Assembly: GCF_000260415.1 (NCBI RefSeq)
Contig: NZ_BACP01000020.1
Location: 1-63,582, forward strand
DNA: 63,582 nucleotides
Reading direction: 5' to 3'
Source of the DNA: Liquorilactobacillus mali KCTC 3596 = DSM 20444
GTDB lineage: Bacteria > Bacillota > Bacilli > Lactobacillales > Lactobacillaceae
Shown here piece after piece: positions 34,658 through 44,453 of the stretch. Within the stretch, counting starts at the first letter, position 1. Each line of letters starts with the position of its first letter. The notes below the pieces were generated by a model that was given only the letters and a program-made list of their open reading frames with translations, searched no databases and was not told the origin of the DNA. A program made the translations under genes and the position numbers.

Positions 34658-37027
34658 TTATTTAATAGGTTTCCATTCCCAGTTTTCAACTTCAGGCAAG
34701 TCGACACCTTCGTCACGAATGAATTGATGATGTTTAGCAATAATACTGTCCATTTTAGCAACAAGTTGACCATATTTTTCAGCATCTGGTAAGCTTAACA
34801 CAGCTGATTTCGCAAGGTCAAAGCGATCCATTTGATTAAGAACACGCATATCAAACGGTGTCGTAATATCTCCATTTTCACGATAGCCGTGAACAAAAAG
34901 ATTACGATTGTGACGGTCAAAGAATAGATCACGGATGAGTCCTTCATAGCCATGGAAAGCAAAGATTACAGGGCGATCTTGAGTAAAGTACGCATCAAAT
35001 TCTGAGTCACTTAGTCCACGTGGATCTAGTTTTTGACTGCGTAGTTTTAACAGGTCAACTACATTGATGAAACGAATTTTTAATTCAGGAATTGCTTCGT
35101 GCAAAATCGAGATAGCTGCAAGACTTTCCAAATTTGGTTCAGTTCCAGCTGCAGCTATTACTAAATCAGGTTCGGCATTATCGTCGGTTGAGGCCCAATC
35201 AATAATTTTAAGACCATTATCAACTAATTCTTTTGCCTCAGCCGCAGAGTAGAACTGTTGCCGTGGGTGCTTTGAAGAAACAATCAAATTTATTTTTTCA
35301 CGGTCATTCAATACGTGAGCCATCACAGCTAATAAACTATTAGCATCAGCCGGCAAATATTCACGAATAAATTCTGGTTTCTTATCAGCCAAATGCCCTA
35401 AAATACCAGGATCCTGATGAGTATATCCATTGTGATCCTGCTGGAACACTGTTGAAGTTGCAATAACATTCAGTGATGGAATCTCACTGCGCCAAGTTTG
35501 TTCTTTGGCTTTGCGCAACCATTTGAAATGTTGCGCAAGCATAGAGTCAACGACACGTAAGAATGCCTCATAGCTGACAAACAGACCATGTCTTCCTGTC
35601 AATGCATAACCTTCCAACCAGCCTTCATCTTGATGTTCTGACAATTGTGAATCGATCACACGACCCTCAGGGGCCAAGAATTGGTCAAAAGGTTCATTGA
35701 TGTTTTCAAGCCACTGACGATTTGTAGCTTCAAAAACTGGTGAAAGGCGATTCGACATTGTTTCATCAGGTCCAAAAATTCTGAAGTTTTGATTTTTTGC
35801 GTTTAGTTTGATTACATCACGCAAGTATTTGCCAAGCACGGTCATATCCTGTGCAATCTCTTGTCCTTGCTTTCCAGTATCAATTGCGTAATCGCGAAAG
35901 TCGGGTAGAATCAAGTCCTTGATCAAGCTGCCAGGATTTGTATGAGGATTCGCTCCCATACGTTGATTTCCTTTTGGAGCAATTGTTGCAATTGCTTCTT
36001 TTAACTTGCCGTTCTTGTCGAATAGTTCTTCTGGACGATAGCTTTTAAGCCATTCAACTAATTTATCTGCATGCTGCATATCATTTTGATCCACAGGAAT
36101 TGGAATTTGGTGAGCACGGAATGATTTTTCAATTGGTTCGCCATCCCACTCTTTAGGACCCGTCCATCCCTTCGGTGCTCGGAAAATAATCATCGGCCAA
36201 CTTGGAAGGGTAGTATCATTATTATCACGTGCATTTTTTTGAATTGTATGAATACTTTCAATTGCTTTATCAAAAGCCTCTGCCATGGCAGGATGCAATT
36301 TCTTCGGATCGTCACCTTCAACCAGAATTGGATCCCATCCCATTCCGTGGAAATATTCTTGCAGTTGTTCATTAGTTTGACGCGAAAGAATTGTTGGATT
36401 TGAAATCTTGAATCCATTCAAGTCAAGAATAGGCAAAACTGCACCATCATTAATGGGATTAATAAACTTATTTGATTGCCAAGATGTGGCAAGTGGACCA
36501 GTTTCAGCCTCACCATCACCAACAACAGTGGCAACTATCAAGTCAGGATTATCAAAAATCGCACCCACAGAGTGAGATAATGAATAACCTAGTTCGCCAC
36601 CTTCATGGATTGATCCTGGAGTTTCTGGTGCGGCATGTGATGCGACTCCACCAGGGAATGAAAATTGCTTGAACAGTTTCTTCATTCCAGCAGTATCTTG
36701 TGTGATATTTGGATAAATTTCTGTATAGCTGCCATCCAAATAGGAATTTGAGACCATGACCTGACCACCATGGCCAGGACCTTCAACGTAAAACATATTT
36801 AAATCGTATTTATTGATGACACGATTTAAGTGGGCATAGATAAAGTTTTGCCCAGCGATTGTACCCCAATGTCCAATAGGCTTTACTTTTACATCATCAG
36901 CGGTTAACGGACGATCGAGTAAAGGGTTGTTTTTTAAATACAGCTGTCCAACAGATACGTAGTTAGCTGCACGCCAAAAGGCATCAACCAATTTCAAATA
37001 TTCGGGTGATGAGTAATCTTGAGTCAT
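34658..37027 (-). CDS. xfp: xylulose-5-phosphate/fructose-6-phosphate phosphoketolase
   Basis: This 789-residue thiamine-diphosphate enzyme splits xylulose-5-phosphate (and often fructose-6-phosphate) into acetyl phosphate and a triose or tetrose phosphate, a key step of heterolactic sugar and pentose use. EGPGHGGQ near the N-terminus, [15 protein letters not shown] (ThDP/Mg binding), and HQDPG in a [13 protein letters not shown] segment are family signatures. Length equals the family norm. ATG follows GGGAGGTAATTATATA. It is a single gene, transcribed leftward from its own promoter. Confidence 0.96.
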   Translation of the reverse strand: MTQDYSSPEYLKLVDAFWRAANYVSVGQLYLKNNPLLDRPLTADDVKVKPIGHWGTIAGQNFIYAHLNRVINKYDLNMFYVEGPGHGGQVMVSNSYLDGSYTEIYPNITQDTAGMKKLFKQFSFPGGVASHAAPETPGSIHEGGELGYSLSHSVGAIFDNPDLIVATVVGDGEAETGPLATSWQSNKFINPINDGAVLPILDLNGFKISNPTILSRQTNEQLQEYFHGMGWDPILVEGDDPKKLHPAMAEAFDKAIESIHTIQKNARDNNDTTLPSWPMIIFRAPKGWTGPKEWDGEPIEKSFRAHQIPIPVDQNDMQHADKLVEWLKSYRPEELFDKNGKLKEAIATIAPKGNQRMGANPHTNPGSLIKDLILPDFRDYAIDTGKQGQEIAQDMTVLGKYLRDVIKLNAKNQNFRIFGPDETMSNRLSPVFEATNRQWLENINEPFDQFLAPEGRVIDSQLSEHQDEGWLEGYALTGRHGLFVSYEAFLRVVDSMLAQHFKWLRKAKEQTWRSEIPSLNVIATSTVFQQDHNGYTHQDPGILGHLADKKPEFIREYLPADANSLLAVMAHVLNDREKINLIVSSKHPRQQFYSAAEAKELVDNGLKIIDWASTDDNAEPDLVIAAAGTEPNLESLAAISILHEAIPELKIRFINVVDLLKLRSQKLDPRGLSDSEFDAYFTQDRPVIFAFHGYEGLIRDLFFDRHNRNLFVHGYRENGDITTPFDMRVLNQMDRFDLAKSAVLSLPDAEKYGQLVAKMDSIIAKHHQFIRDEGVDLPEVENWEWKPIK

Positions 37028-37077
37028 TATATAATTACCTCCCTGAGAATGAGTTTAATCTTCTTGTTCATACTCTT

Positions 37078-37105
37078 ATGATAACGTAAAGTGGGCTAAA
37101 GTCAA
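37078..37105 (-). promoter_or_regulatory. probable xfp promoter
   Basis: Read leftward, TTGACT (37100-37105) is followed after 16 bases by TATCAT (37078-37083), about 50 bases before the xfp start. No clear cre site was seen by eye. Confidence 0.5.
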
Positions 37106-37171
37106 CTTAATTGTACATTGGTACGCTCCAATACAAATAAAAATATAATTTATTTTTTTATATAACTTATA

Positions 37172-37221
37172 TTGACAAGACACCCCACACAAGACATAAT
37201 ATATTTTTATAAAGGGTGTCT
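37172..37221 (+). promoter_or_regulatory. permease promoter with flanking inverted repeat
   Basis: TTGACA (37172-37177), 17 bases, CATAAT (37195-37200). AGACACCC (37178-37185), directly after the -35, is repeated as its exact reverse complement GGGTGTCT at 37214-37221 near the transcript start. A small GGTGT/ACACC hairpin overlaps the right arm. Together these could form a two-site operator or leader hairpin controlling the downstream permease. Confidence 0.55.
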
Positions 37222-37254
37222 TTACACCTAATCGTTAATAGGGGAGATTTAAAA

Positions 37255-38457
37255 ATGTTGAAAAAAGGAAATGAAACAAATAAATTGCTATTTACTACTG
37301 GAATGGCGTGGTTGTTTGATGCAATGGATGTCGGAATGCTTTCGTTCATCATAGCAGCACTAAAATCAGAATGGAATTTGAATGAAACACAAATGGGGTG
37401 GATTGGAAGTGTTAGTTCCATTGGAATGGCCATTGGAGCAATTCTTTTCGGTATATTAGCTGATTATTTTGGAAGAAAAGATATTTTAATTATCACACTA
37501 TTGTTGTTTTCTATAGCTACAGGTTTTTCTGCATTTACAACCAGTTATGCTCTTTTTTTGATACTACGTTTTTTTGTTGGAGCAGGACTTGGAGGAGAAC
37601 TTCCTGTTGCTTCAACCTTGGTTTCTGAAAGTGTACCAGTTAAATCTAGAGGGAAAATTGTTGTCTTATTAGAAAGTTTTTGGGCTGGTGGCTGGATTAT
37701 TGCGGCAGTTATTTCATATTTTGTTATTCCTTCCTGGGGCTGGAGAGTTGCATTATTAATCTCTGCATTACCTGTATTTTATGCGTTGTATCTTAGATAT
37801 GGTCTAAAGGAAAATAGTATTGCTCAGAATAAAAGAATAGCAAAACAGTCATCTTTAAAAGAAAATTTACTTAATTTATGGAGTTCTCAATATTATAAGA
37901 CAACAATTATGCTTTGGACTGTATGGTTTATGGTTGTGTTTTCTTATTATGGAATGTTTTTATGGTTGCCTAGTGTAGTTATATTGAAAGGATATGGGTT
38001 GATGCATAGTTTTGGGTACACATTAATTATGACATTAGCTCAGTTACCAGGATACTTTGCTGCGGCTTGGCTCATTGAAAAATGGGGGCGTAAATGGGTT
38101 TTAACGATTTTTCTGACTGGTACAGCAATTAGTGCATTAGGATTTGGGAGTGCCTCAACTTTATTTTCACTATTATTTTTTGGAATTCTATTGTCCTTTT
38201 TTAATCTTGGAGCTTGGGGGGCGTTGTATGCGTACTCTCCCGAACAATACCCCACTACTATGCGTGCCTCTGGCACAGGAATTGCGGCAGGAATAGGAAG
38301 ATTGGGTGGAATTTTGGGGCCGTTAATGGTTGGTAAAATGATAACTAAACAATATTCATTTACGTTTATTTTTATTATCTTTTGTGTAGCGATAATGTTA
38401 GCAGTTTTAGTAATTATAATATTAGGTAAGGAGACAAAAAATACTAAGTTAGAGTAA
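37255..38457 (+). CDS. MFS transporter of the sugar/aromatic-acid:H+ type (YceI-like)
   Basis: This 400-residue permease has 12 helices. AWLFDAMDVGMLSFI near the N-terminus, ADYFGRKDIL in loop 2-3 and the repeat PEQYPTTMRASGTG in the second half are signatures of the metabolite:H+ symporter group (YceI/NaiP, AAHS-like). Substrates in the group include niacin and aromatic acids; the actual one is unknown. ATG 37255 follows GGGGAG; the open frame to 37216 lies in the leader hairpin. It is monocistronic, ending at repeat copy R3. Confidence 0.84.
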   Translation: MLKKGNETNKLLFTTGMAWLFDAMDVGMLSFIIAALKSEWNLNETQMGWIGSVSSIGMAIGAILFGILADYFGRKDILIITLLLFSIATGFSAFTTSYALFLILRFFVGAGLGGELPVASTLVSESVPVKSRGKIVVLLESFWAGGWIIAAVISYFVIPSWGWRVALLISALPVFYALYLRYGLKENSIAQNKRIAKQSSLKENLLNLWSSQYYKTTIMLWTVWFMVVFSYYGMFLWLPSVVILKGYGLMHSFGYTLIMTLAQLPGYFAAAWLIEKWGRKWVLTIFLTGTAISALGFGSASTLFSLLFFGILLSFFNLGAWGALYAYSPEQYPTTMRASGTGIAAGIGRLGGILGPLMVGKMITKQYSFTFIFIIFCVAIMLAVLVIIILGKETKNTKLE

Positions 38458-38540
38458 AGTGATTTATTTTATAATTTTTGATATAAATAGCTAATAAATG
38501 TTAGCAATTGCGAACATAGCGCGTACTTTGACATGAGTAG

Positions 38541-38610
38541 TAATTCGAGGTTAGACGGAATAAATAGAGGGGATCGGTTAAAATTCAACTTTTGGCCGAT
38601 CCCCTTATTT
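38541..38610 (+). terminator. intergenic repeat copy R3 with terminator hairpin
   Basis: TAATTCGAGGTTAGAC is joined directly to GGAATAAATAGAG, so the middle part found in the full copy near 56.9 kb is deleted. The hairpin GGGGATCGG (38569 on) pairs with CCGATCCCC (to 38604). It lies 3' of the permease gene. Confidence 0.75.
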
Positions 38611-38951
38611 AAGTAGAGATAATAAGTTTCCCATTGCTATTATGCCGTTTTCAATGATTCATAAAGGGAACAATATTATAATTAATTCATGGTTAACAGA
38701 TAATGCAGCAATTTCAATTTTTTTGCCAATTGTACTTTGTAAAAAATCCAAATCAAGTAGATGGGCTATCGTGTCATGATAGATGAAATCGTGTTAAAGC
38801 AGAAGTGGTTATAATAATGTTTTTCTTTCAAGTTCTGTATTCCCATTGTAGTGTATCATTAGGGATGTTTTAATTAATAATTATCATTGCAATAATTGAC
38901 TTTTTCAATGATAATTGGACAAAAATAATTTTTTTAGAGAGGTTTGGGATA
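38611..38951 (+). other. gene-free stretch with one weak 45-codon reading frame
   Basis: No convincing gene is seen. A short frame from ATG 38642 to a stop at 38777 encodes 45 residues (MPFSMIHKGN...) without a ribosome site and without a family that I recognise; it may be a remnant. The ribosome site of the next gene (GAGAGG) lies at the end of the stretch. Confidence 0.3.
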
Positions 38952-39464
38952 ATGATCACTACTGTATTTATAGACAGAGATGGAACTGTTGGTGGAGATG
39001 GCCATTTCCAGTCTATCGAAGACTTTCGACCTTATGATGGTTTTACGGAAGCAATCGAATCATTAAAGCAGGAAAATATTGCTGTTTACTGTTTAACAAA
39101 TCAAACGCATATTAATTTTGGTGATTTAGATTATCACGAGTTTGAAAAATCAATGTTAAAAATTGGGTTTAACGATGTTTTTGTTTGTCCCCATACTAAA
39201 TTTGAGAATTGTAAATGCCACAAACCAAAACGAGGATTGATTGAACAAGCTCATAAAAAATATGATTTTCTCAATGAATCATCTGTAATTATTGGGGACA
39301 GCTACAAGTCTGATATGGTACTCGCTGATACTGAGAAAATTCTGGGTCTTCATGTTGCAACAGGTAGGGTTGAATCTGAGAATGACTATCGGTTTAACAA
39401 TGTAGTTGAAACTAACGATGTAATTTCGGCATGTGCTTGGATATTGAAAAATAGGAAAGTTTAA
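38952..39464 (+). CDS. HAD-family phosphatase, GmhB/HisB-N-like
   Basis: This 170-residue HAD hydrolase has motif I DRDGT (residues 8-12), a Thr in CLTNQTH (motif II), a Lys in KPKRG (motif III) and GDSYKSDMV (motif IV). The CPHTKFENCKCHKPK segment holds a His and Cys set like the zinc site of heptose-bisphosphate and histidinol phosphatases. No heptose or histidine genes are near; the substrate is unknown, probably a sugar phosphate. The ATG start follows GAGAGGTTTGGG. Confidence 0.82.
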   Translation: MITTVFIDRDGTVGGDGHFQSIEDFRPYDGFTEAIESLKQENIAVYCLTNQTHINFGDLDYHEFEKSMLKIGFNDVFVCPHTKFENCKCHKPKRGLIEQAHKKYDFLNESSVIIGDSYKSDMVLADTEKILGLHVATGRVESENDYRFNNVVETNDVISACAWILKNRKV

Positions 39465-39736
39465 TACTGATTTTAAAGGTAGTAGCGTCAATACCTTAAT
39501 AATTTTATGGACAAGTAGGTTGGTTGAAAGCGTAACTGCAGGAATTTTGAAAATAAAAATTTTATCAATGATAGATTGAATATAAAAATAATGATGCTGA
39601 CAGTCGTTCTTTTTAATGAATTTTCATCTATAGATAAAAGCACCTTATCCTCTTGAATACACTTCTTGTCCTTAATCCAAACAATTACCACTTCCCGCCT
39701 GTTATATTTCTAATAAGCAAAAATAGGAGTGTGAAT

Positions 39737-40606
39737 ATGATGAAAATGATTACAAATAGTTTGACTAAAAAATATGGTCAAAAAACTGCAGTTAATAACC
39801 TTAGTATTGAAATTCCTGCACATTCACTTGTTGCATTTTTAGGGCATAATGGTGCAGGTAAGTCAACGACAATCTCAATGTTGATTGGAATCTCGAAACC
39901 GACTTCAGGAAAAATTGAGTATTTTGATGATAGTGGGCAAAGAAAGAAGCCTAAGATTGGTGTTGTTTTTCAAAATAGTGTTCTTGATGAAAAATTAACG
40001 GTTAATGAAAATTTAATTTTGCGTGCGAAAATGCAGGGTATGGAATCAGTTAAAAATATTGCAAAGTTTAGCAAATTACTTGGACTAACAAACTTCAGCA
40101 ATGAACGCTATGGTAACTTATCGGGCGGTCAAAGAAGAAGAGTGGATATTGCTCGAGCATTACTAAATAATCCAGATTTTTTATTTTTAGATGAACCTAC
40201 TACAGGGTTAGATATTCAGACCAGATCTGCAATCTGGCAATTACTGAGTGACTTACGAGAAAAAAAGGGTCTAACAATTTTTTTGACAACTCATTATTTG
40301 GAAGAAGCCAGAGATGCTAGTCTGGTTTATATAGTTGACCATGGCAAGGTAATTGCCAAAGGCTCAGCACAGTCGATTATTACTGAAAACACGGCAAATT
40401 ATCTGGAAATTGAAACTAATGAAAAGTTAATATTACCTGCAGACTTTCAAGAGTTAGGTTCAAACTTGTATCGCAAGAGCGACATTTCTGTACAAGATGC
40501 GATTTCGTTCTTACATGTAAACCAAAAAGCAATCACTCATTTTGAGTATCATAGGGGCACAATTGATGATGCATTTATGAATTTAACTGGAAAGGAGTTG
40601 CAATAA
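39737..40606 (+). CDS. ABC exporter ATP-binding protein (LytTR/DUF3021 operon)
   Basis: This ATPase of 289 residues has Walker A GHNGAGKST, signature LSGGQRRRVDIARA, Walker B FLFLDEPTTGLD and a switch His (TTHYLEEA). It resembles drug- or lipid-export ABC2 ATPases. ATG 39737 follows AGGAGTGTG; the frame is open upstream but without a ribosome site. It is the first gene of a four-gene operon with a permease, a LytTR regulator and a DUF3021 protein. Confidence 0.9.
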   Translation: MMKMITNSLTKKYGQKTAVNNLSIEIPAHSLVAFLGHNGAGKSTTISMLIGISKPTSGKIEYFDDSGQRKKPKIGVVFQNSVLDEKLTVNENLILRAKMQGMESVKNIAKFSKLLGLTNFSNERYGNLSGGQRRRVDIARALLNNPDFLFLDEPTTGLDIQTRSAIWQLLSDLREKKGLTIFLTTHYLEEARDASLVYIVDHGKVIAKGSAQSIITENTANYLEIETNEKLILPADFQELGSNLYRKSDISVQDAISFLHVNQKAITHFEYHRGTIDDAFMNLTGKELQ

Positions 40607-40607
40607 A

Positions 40608-41471
40608 ATGTTGCCACTTATTCAAAGAAATCTAAAACTATTTTTTCGTAATCGCGCCGGAGTTTTTTTCTCACTTTTAGGTGCATTAATCTCATTTGTA
40701 TTGTTTATTATATTTTTAAAAGCAAATATGCTTGACTCATGGAAACAATTGCAGCATCCCGCAAGAATGCTCGATCTTTGGGTGATCGGGGGAACACTTG
40801 CTGTGACAGGTATTACAACGACCTTGAGTGCATTATCAAGAATGGCATCAGATTCAGAACGCCATGTGTACGAAGATCTGATTTTAACAGGTTTAAGTCG
40901 TCTGAAAATTCAAATTAGTTATATTGTGTCAGCAACAATCATTGGAACAGCACTCCAAGTGGTACTCTACTTAATAATGATTTTTTATTTCAACAAAGTT
41001 GATGGAATTCAAATTCAATGGTCAATCAGTTTGCAGTTATTTATTGTTGCGATCTTGTCTTCATTTTCAGCGGCGTTGCTTAACTTTGTGTTAGTCTTTT
41101 TCATGAATAGCGTTGATACCGTTGGAAAATTTTCATCAATCGTTGGTGCAATGTCTGGATTTCTAGTGGGAACATATATTCCAGTGGGTGTATTGCCGGA
41201 ATTCGCGCAAAATCTTGTAAAATTAACTCCTGGTGCTTATGTAGCATCAATCTATCGGCAGCTGTTAATGCATGATATACTGAAAAATATTAATACAAAT
41301 GTCTTAGACGACTTGAAGAAAAAGCTAGGTGTTGGAATTACTTTGAATGGACATCTAACAACGCTTGGTCAGAACATGGCAATAGTTGTTTGTGTTACAC
41401 TAGCACTGTTGTTAGTAGTTGTTATTATTAACATCCGTTATCAAAGAAAACAAAAGGTCAGTATGGAGTGA
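40608..41471 (+). CDS. ABC-2 type exporter permease
   Basis: This 287-residue protein has six helices, with a long hydrophilic loop after the first and a late cytoplasmic-side insert (DDLKKKLGVG). The ABC2_membrane layout and the position one base behind the ATPase gene make it the partner permease. The substrate is unknown; related pairs export lantibiotics, lipids or drugs. Confidence 0.87.
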   Translation: MLPLIQRNLKLFFRNRAGVFFSLLGALISFVLFIIFLKANMLDSWKQLQHPARMLDLWVIGGTLAVTGITTTLSALSRMASDSERHVYEDLILTGLSRLKIQISYIVSATIIGTALQVVLYLIMIFYFNKVDGIQIQWSISLQLFIVAILSSFSAALLNFVLVFFMNSVDTVGKFSSIVGAMSGFLVGTYIPVGVLPEFAQNLVKLTPGAYVASIYRQLLMHDILKNINTNVLDDLKKKLGVGITLNGHLTTLGQNMAIVVCVTLALLLVVVIINIRYQRKQKVSME

Positions 41472-41477
41472 ATTTAG

Positions 41478-41930
41478 ATGAATGTCCGATTCGAACAAGA
41501 TGATACGCTACAGGATGAGATTGATGTTGTTGTAAAAGCAAGTAGACAAAGTGATGAAACAAGCACTTTGATGGAGTATATTAAGCGGGCCGGTCAGGAA
41601 TCAAGTAAGATAGTTCCAGTTAAAACGGCTGATCGCATCATAATCGTTAAAGTAGAGGATATTATTTTAGCAGATGTACAAAAGGACACATTAACAATTG
41701 AAACAGTCACAGATCAGTATGTGTTGCAGGAAAGATTGTATAAATTCATGCAAAAACTTCCCAATGAGGTATTTGTTCAAGTATCAAAACATGCAGTAAT
41801 CAACATTGATTATTTAATTGCACTTGAAGATAGTTTTGCTGGGGCAATGATTGCACGGTTAGAAAAGAACTTGCGTACTAGTGTCAGCCGCAAGTTCTTG
41901 GTTGATCTTGAAAGACATTTGGGATTATAA
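41478..41930 (+). CDS. LytTR DNA-binding regulator
   Basis: This 150-residue protein carries a C-terminal LytTR domain (about residues 48-148), seen in IIIVKVEDIILADVQKDTLTI, the helix with ERLYKFMQKLP, and FVQVSKHAVINIDYL. The first 45 residues are charged and lack a receiver domain, so it is not a response regulator. LytTR genes with DUF3021 neighbours often form regulator plus membrane inhibitor pairs in Firmicutes. It lies six bases behind the permease gene and probably controls this operon. Confidence 0.88.
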   Translation: MNVRFEQDDTLQDEIDVVVKASRQSDETSTLMEYIKRAGQESSKIVPVKTADRIIIVKVEDIILADVQKDTLTIETVTDQYVLQERLYKFMQKLPNEVFVQVSKHAVINIDYLIALEDSFAGAMIARLEKNLRTSVSRKFLVDLERHLGL

Positions 41931-41948
41931 GGATGAGAGGAGATTGGA

Positions 41949-42356
41949 ATGCTGAAGTTCTTTAGAGACTTAACAACTTCTTTTTCAATAGGAGTAGGTT
42001 TTGGTGCAACTATATATCTTTTATTTATTGCTTTTGAGATAGAACCTAACGCTACAACATTAAGTATTTTGAGTGTGTTAGTAATTAGCGGCTTAATTGG
42101 AGTATTATCTTTGATTTTTGAAGTAACTGAGTGGCCGTATCTGATAGAGTTATTTATTCATTTCTTAGGTACCTTTTGCTTAGTTGTGCTGATGGCTTGG
42201 ATAAATAATTGGCCTATTTGGCAAGGTTTCATCAGTTTCTTCTTAAGCTTCGTCGGAATCTATTTAGTTATTTGGTTCATATTGAAGTTAGAGATCTCCG
42301 AGAATGTGAATCGAGTTAATCAAAAACTGCAAGAACGCAATGGCGAACGCAAATAG
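41949..42356 (+). CDS. DUF3021-family membrane protein, probable LytTR partner
   Basis: This 135-residue protein has four predicted helices and matches the DUF3021 pattern next to a LytTR gene. In such pairs the membrane protein is known or proposed to restrain the LytTR regulator. The ATG start follows GAGGAG. It is the last gene of the ABC operon. Confidence 0.82.
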   Translation: MLKFFRDLTTSFSIGVGFGATIYLLFIAFEIEPNATTLSILSVLVISGLIGVLSLIFEVTEWPYLIELFIHFLGTFCLVVLMAWINNWPIWQGFISFFLSFVGIYLVIWFILKLEISENVNRVNQKLQERNGERK

Positions 42357-42448
42357 TTTCAACTTGCTGGAAAGTAATGTAATTTAGACACATTTATTGA
42401 GAATGGTTAGAATAAGGATAGATATCAAATTCAAAATGAGTGTGAAAG

Positions 42449-43105
42449 ATGATAAAAAAAGCAATTCAAATATATATAAGTCTTAGTTTAATTCTAATAA
42501 TCCTTGCTATTTGTAGGGAAATAAGTCTACCCGCAATCCTAGGAATTTTTACTACCAGGAAGCATGTTGCCTTATTGAGTGATTTTGGAGCCCCTGGCAT
42601 GCCAACTAGACATCTTTTTGAGAAGTGGGAGCTTATTGATGGGATACTATTTATCTTAGGTACTCCATTTTATTATCAATATTTGAAACCTATCAGTAAA
42701 AAATATGCCAAATTGTTTGTATCACTTGTAGTCATTTATGGAATTGGTGATTGTATTTTTTCAGCATTGTTCGATTATTCTGGAAGTTATTTTGCCAATT
42801 GGCATAGTTGCTTGCATGCGATTGGTTCATTAGTTGGTTGTGGTGCTTTATTTATTGCTAATTGTTTACTCATCTTGCTACTGCTATTTGATAGTCAATT
42901 GCAATTTATAAAGATGTTCACTGCCACTCAGCTCATCAGCATCATAGCTTGTGTACTATGCCTATTTTTAGAATCCCGTCCCTTGATAGCAAGTACTTTA
43001 CAAATAATTGGATTATATGGTCTATATTTACCATTACTGGTTTTAGGATTATTTGCTGGTTTCAAAAATCTAAAAATATGGGTTTTTCGTGAGTTGAAGC
43101 TTTGA
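42449..43105 (+). CDS. polytopic membrane protein, DUF998-like
   Basis: This 218-residue protein has six hydrophobic segments. A central FANWHSCLHAIGSLVGCGALF segment, with His and Cys in a helix, resembles DUF998 proteins. There is no known function for that family. The ribosome site is weak (GTGAAAG). It is followed by repeat copy R4 as terminator. Confidence 0.6.
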   Translation: MIKKAIQIYISLSLILIILAICREISLPAILGIFTTRKHVALLSDFGAPGMPTRHLFEKWELIDGILFILGTPFYYQYLKPISKKYAKLFVSLVVIYGIGDCIFSALFDYSGSYFANWHSCLHAIGSLVGCGALFIANCLLILLLLFDSQLQFIKMFTATQLISIIACVLCLFLESRPLIASTLQIIGLYGLYLPLLVLGLFAGFKNLKIWVFRELKL

Positions 43106-43214
43106 GTAGGGCTGTATCATGACAGTAACGTCATTAACAGGTTAGTTGGTTTAGCAGGATGTTCTTTTCTGTTAATAACCACCTGAAGCTGATAAATCAA
43201 TCATTAAAACAATT

Positions 43215-43274
43215 TTATACGGAATAAATAGCGGAGCTGGTTCAAAATATGACTTTTGAACCAGCTCCTTTTTT
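43215..43274. terminator. intergenic repeat copy R4 with perfect terminator hairpin
   Basis: ACGGAATAAATAG is followed by GGAGCTGGTTCA (43233-43244), a 12-base loop and the exact complement TGAACCAGCTCC (43257-43268), then six Ts. It lies between convergent genes. Confidence 0.85.
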
Positions 43275-43277
43275 CGC

Positions 43278-44453
43278 TTAAGTTGTCATTTTTAGTTGTT
43301 TTTCCGAATGCTTTTCCTCAACCTTAATATACGCGAAAGCAGCAGTTAAAACAATATTGTAAGAGGCTTCAACAAGGTGTTGATCAATAGCTGAACTAAT
43401 AAGTGCTAGCAACAAAAAAGCTAGAAGAGAATAAGAGTTTAACCTGTAAAGCCTATACAGCAAGTAAAAAATGAGTAGTAAAACAAATACAGACATAAGA
43501 ATTCCCGAAATCACTAAAAGGCGAATGTATGAAGAATCAACATAGAAGTAATTTGCAGGTGGTTGTGGTTGAATAGCCCCATTACTAATCTCAACGAGAT
43601 GTCTGCCAAACAATGAAATGCCATGTTGTTTTAATGCAATGAATCCGAAAAATAAACGGTTCGATAACAAATGATTTAGCATTTGCGACCAAAGCCAACG
43701 TGGATTGTATGTGTAGGCTAATAGAATATTGATAAAGATGTAAAGAGACACAAAAGCAGCTAATCCTTGGAATTTGATTACATCAATCAGATGTTCAAAC
43801 CAAACGGCTTTTAGTCCGATTAACCAAAGCAGCAACATTAATGCAAAGTCTAGTCGAGAATTTGTAAGTACAAAAACAATCCCAATCAACCCCAAACTAA
43901 TCAAGTGTTCAAATAGTTTAAGATGCAGCTTACGCCATGCGTAATAAGCAGTCATTAAATAGAAGATGCGAGCAGCAAAATCTGTGGGTGTCAAAAAGCC
44001 TAATGACAGGCGTAAAAAATATTTGTCATCAAGCCGTGTAGTAATTTGTTCCGGAATAATTTTGAACGCACAGGACACTATTATTACAAAGACACAGAAT
44101 AACTCAACCCCAAGATAAGTTCTTAAAATATTTTCAAAGTCAACATCATATGCACCAATAATAAAAAATGAATAATAAAAAATATTGGAATCATGAGAAA
44201 CCTTTGTTGTTAGATAGAAAACAATTAGGAGTCCAAAAACAATTGCTTTATTTTTAAATACTAGATCATCTAATATAAAGAATTTAAAACCAACCACCAA
44301 TGCTATGATCTTTGTAAAGAAAAAAAGCTGATTCATGGTTACTATCTTTGGTACAAAATAACTAAGTTGAATAGTCATTAAAAATAAAAAAAGTGCTAGA
44401 CAAACTATATATATACTACTGCGTTGTTGTTTTAAATGATAAAAAGTCGACAC
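43278..44453 (-). CDS. Wzy/O-antigen-polymerase-like membrane protein
   Basis: This 391-residue membrane protein has about 10 helices and a conserved RLSLGFLTPTDFAARIFYL segment followed by a TNSR motif (LTNSRLDF), typical of polysaccharide repeat-unit polymerases in lactobacilli. It would join repeat units outside the membrane. No flippase or priming transferase lies next to it, so it is an orphan polymerase. It starts at GTG after GGGGGAG. Confidence 0.78.
   Translation of the reverse strand: MSTFYHLKQQRSSIYIVCLALFLFLMTIQLSYFVPKIVTMNQLFFFTKIIALVVGFKFFILDDLVFKNKAIVFGLLIVFYLTTKVSHDSNIFYYSFFIIGAYDVDFENILRTYLGVELFCVFVIIVSCAFKIIPEQITTRLDDKYFLRLSLGFLTPTDFAARIFYLMTAYYAWRKLHLKLFEHLISLGLIGIVFVLTNSRLDFALMLLLWLIGLKAVWFEHLIDVIKFQGLAAFVSLYIFINILLAYTYNPRWLWSQMLNHLLSNRLFFGFIALKQHGISLFGRHLVEISNGAIQPQPPANYFYVDSSYIRLLVISGILMSVFVLLLIFYLLYRLYRLNSYSLLAFLLLALISSAIDQHLVEASYNIVLTAAFAYIKVEEKHSEKQLKMTT

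Noticed and set aside
38642-38779. 45-codon reading frame in the gap after the permease
   Set aside because: No ribosome site, no family resemblance and no second frame with coding character; kept only as a weak remnant.
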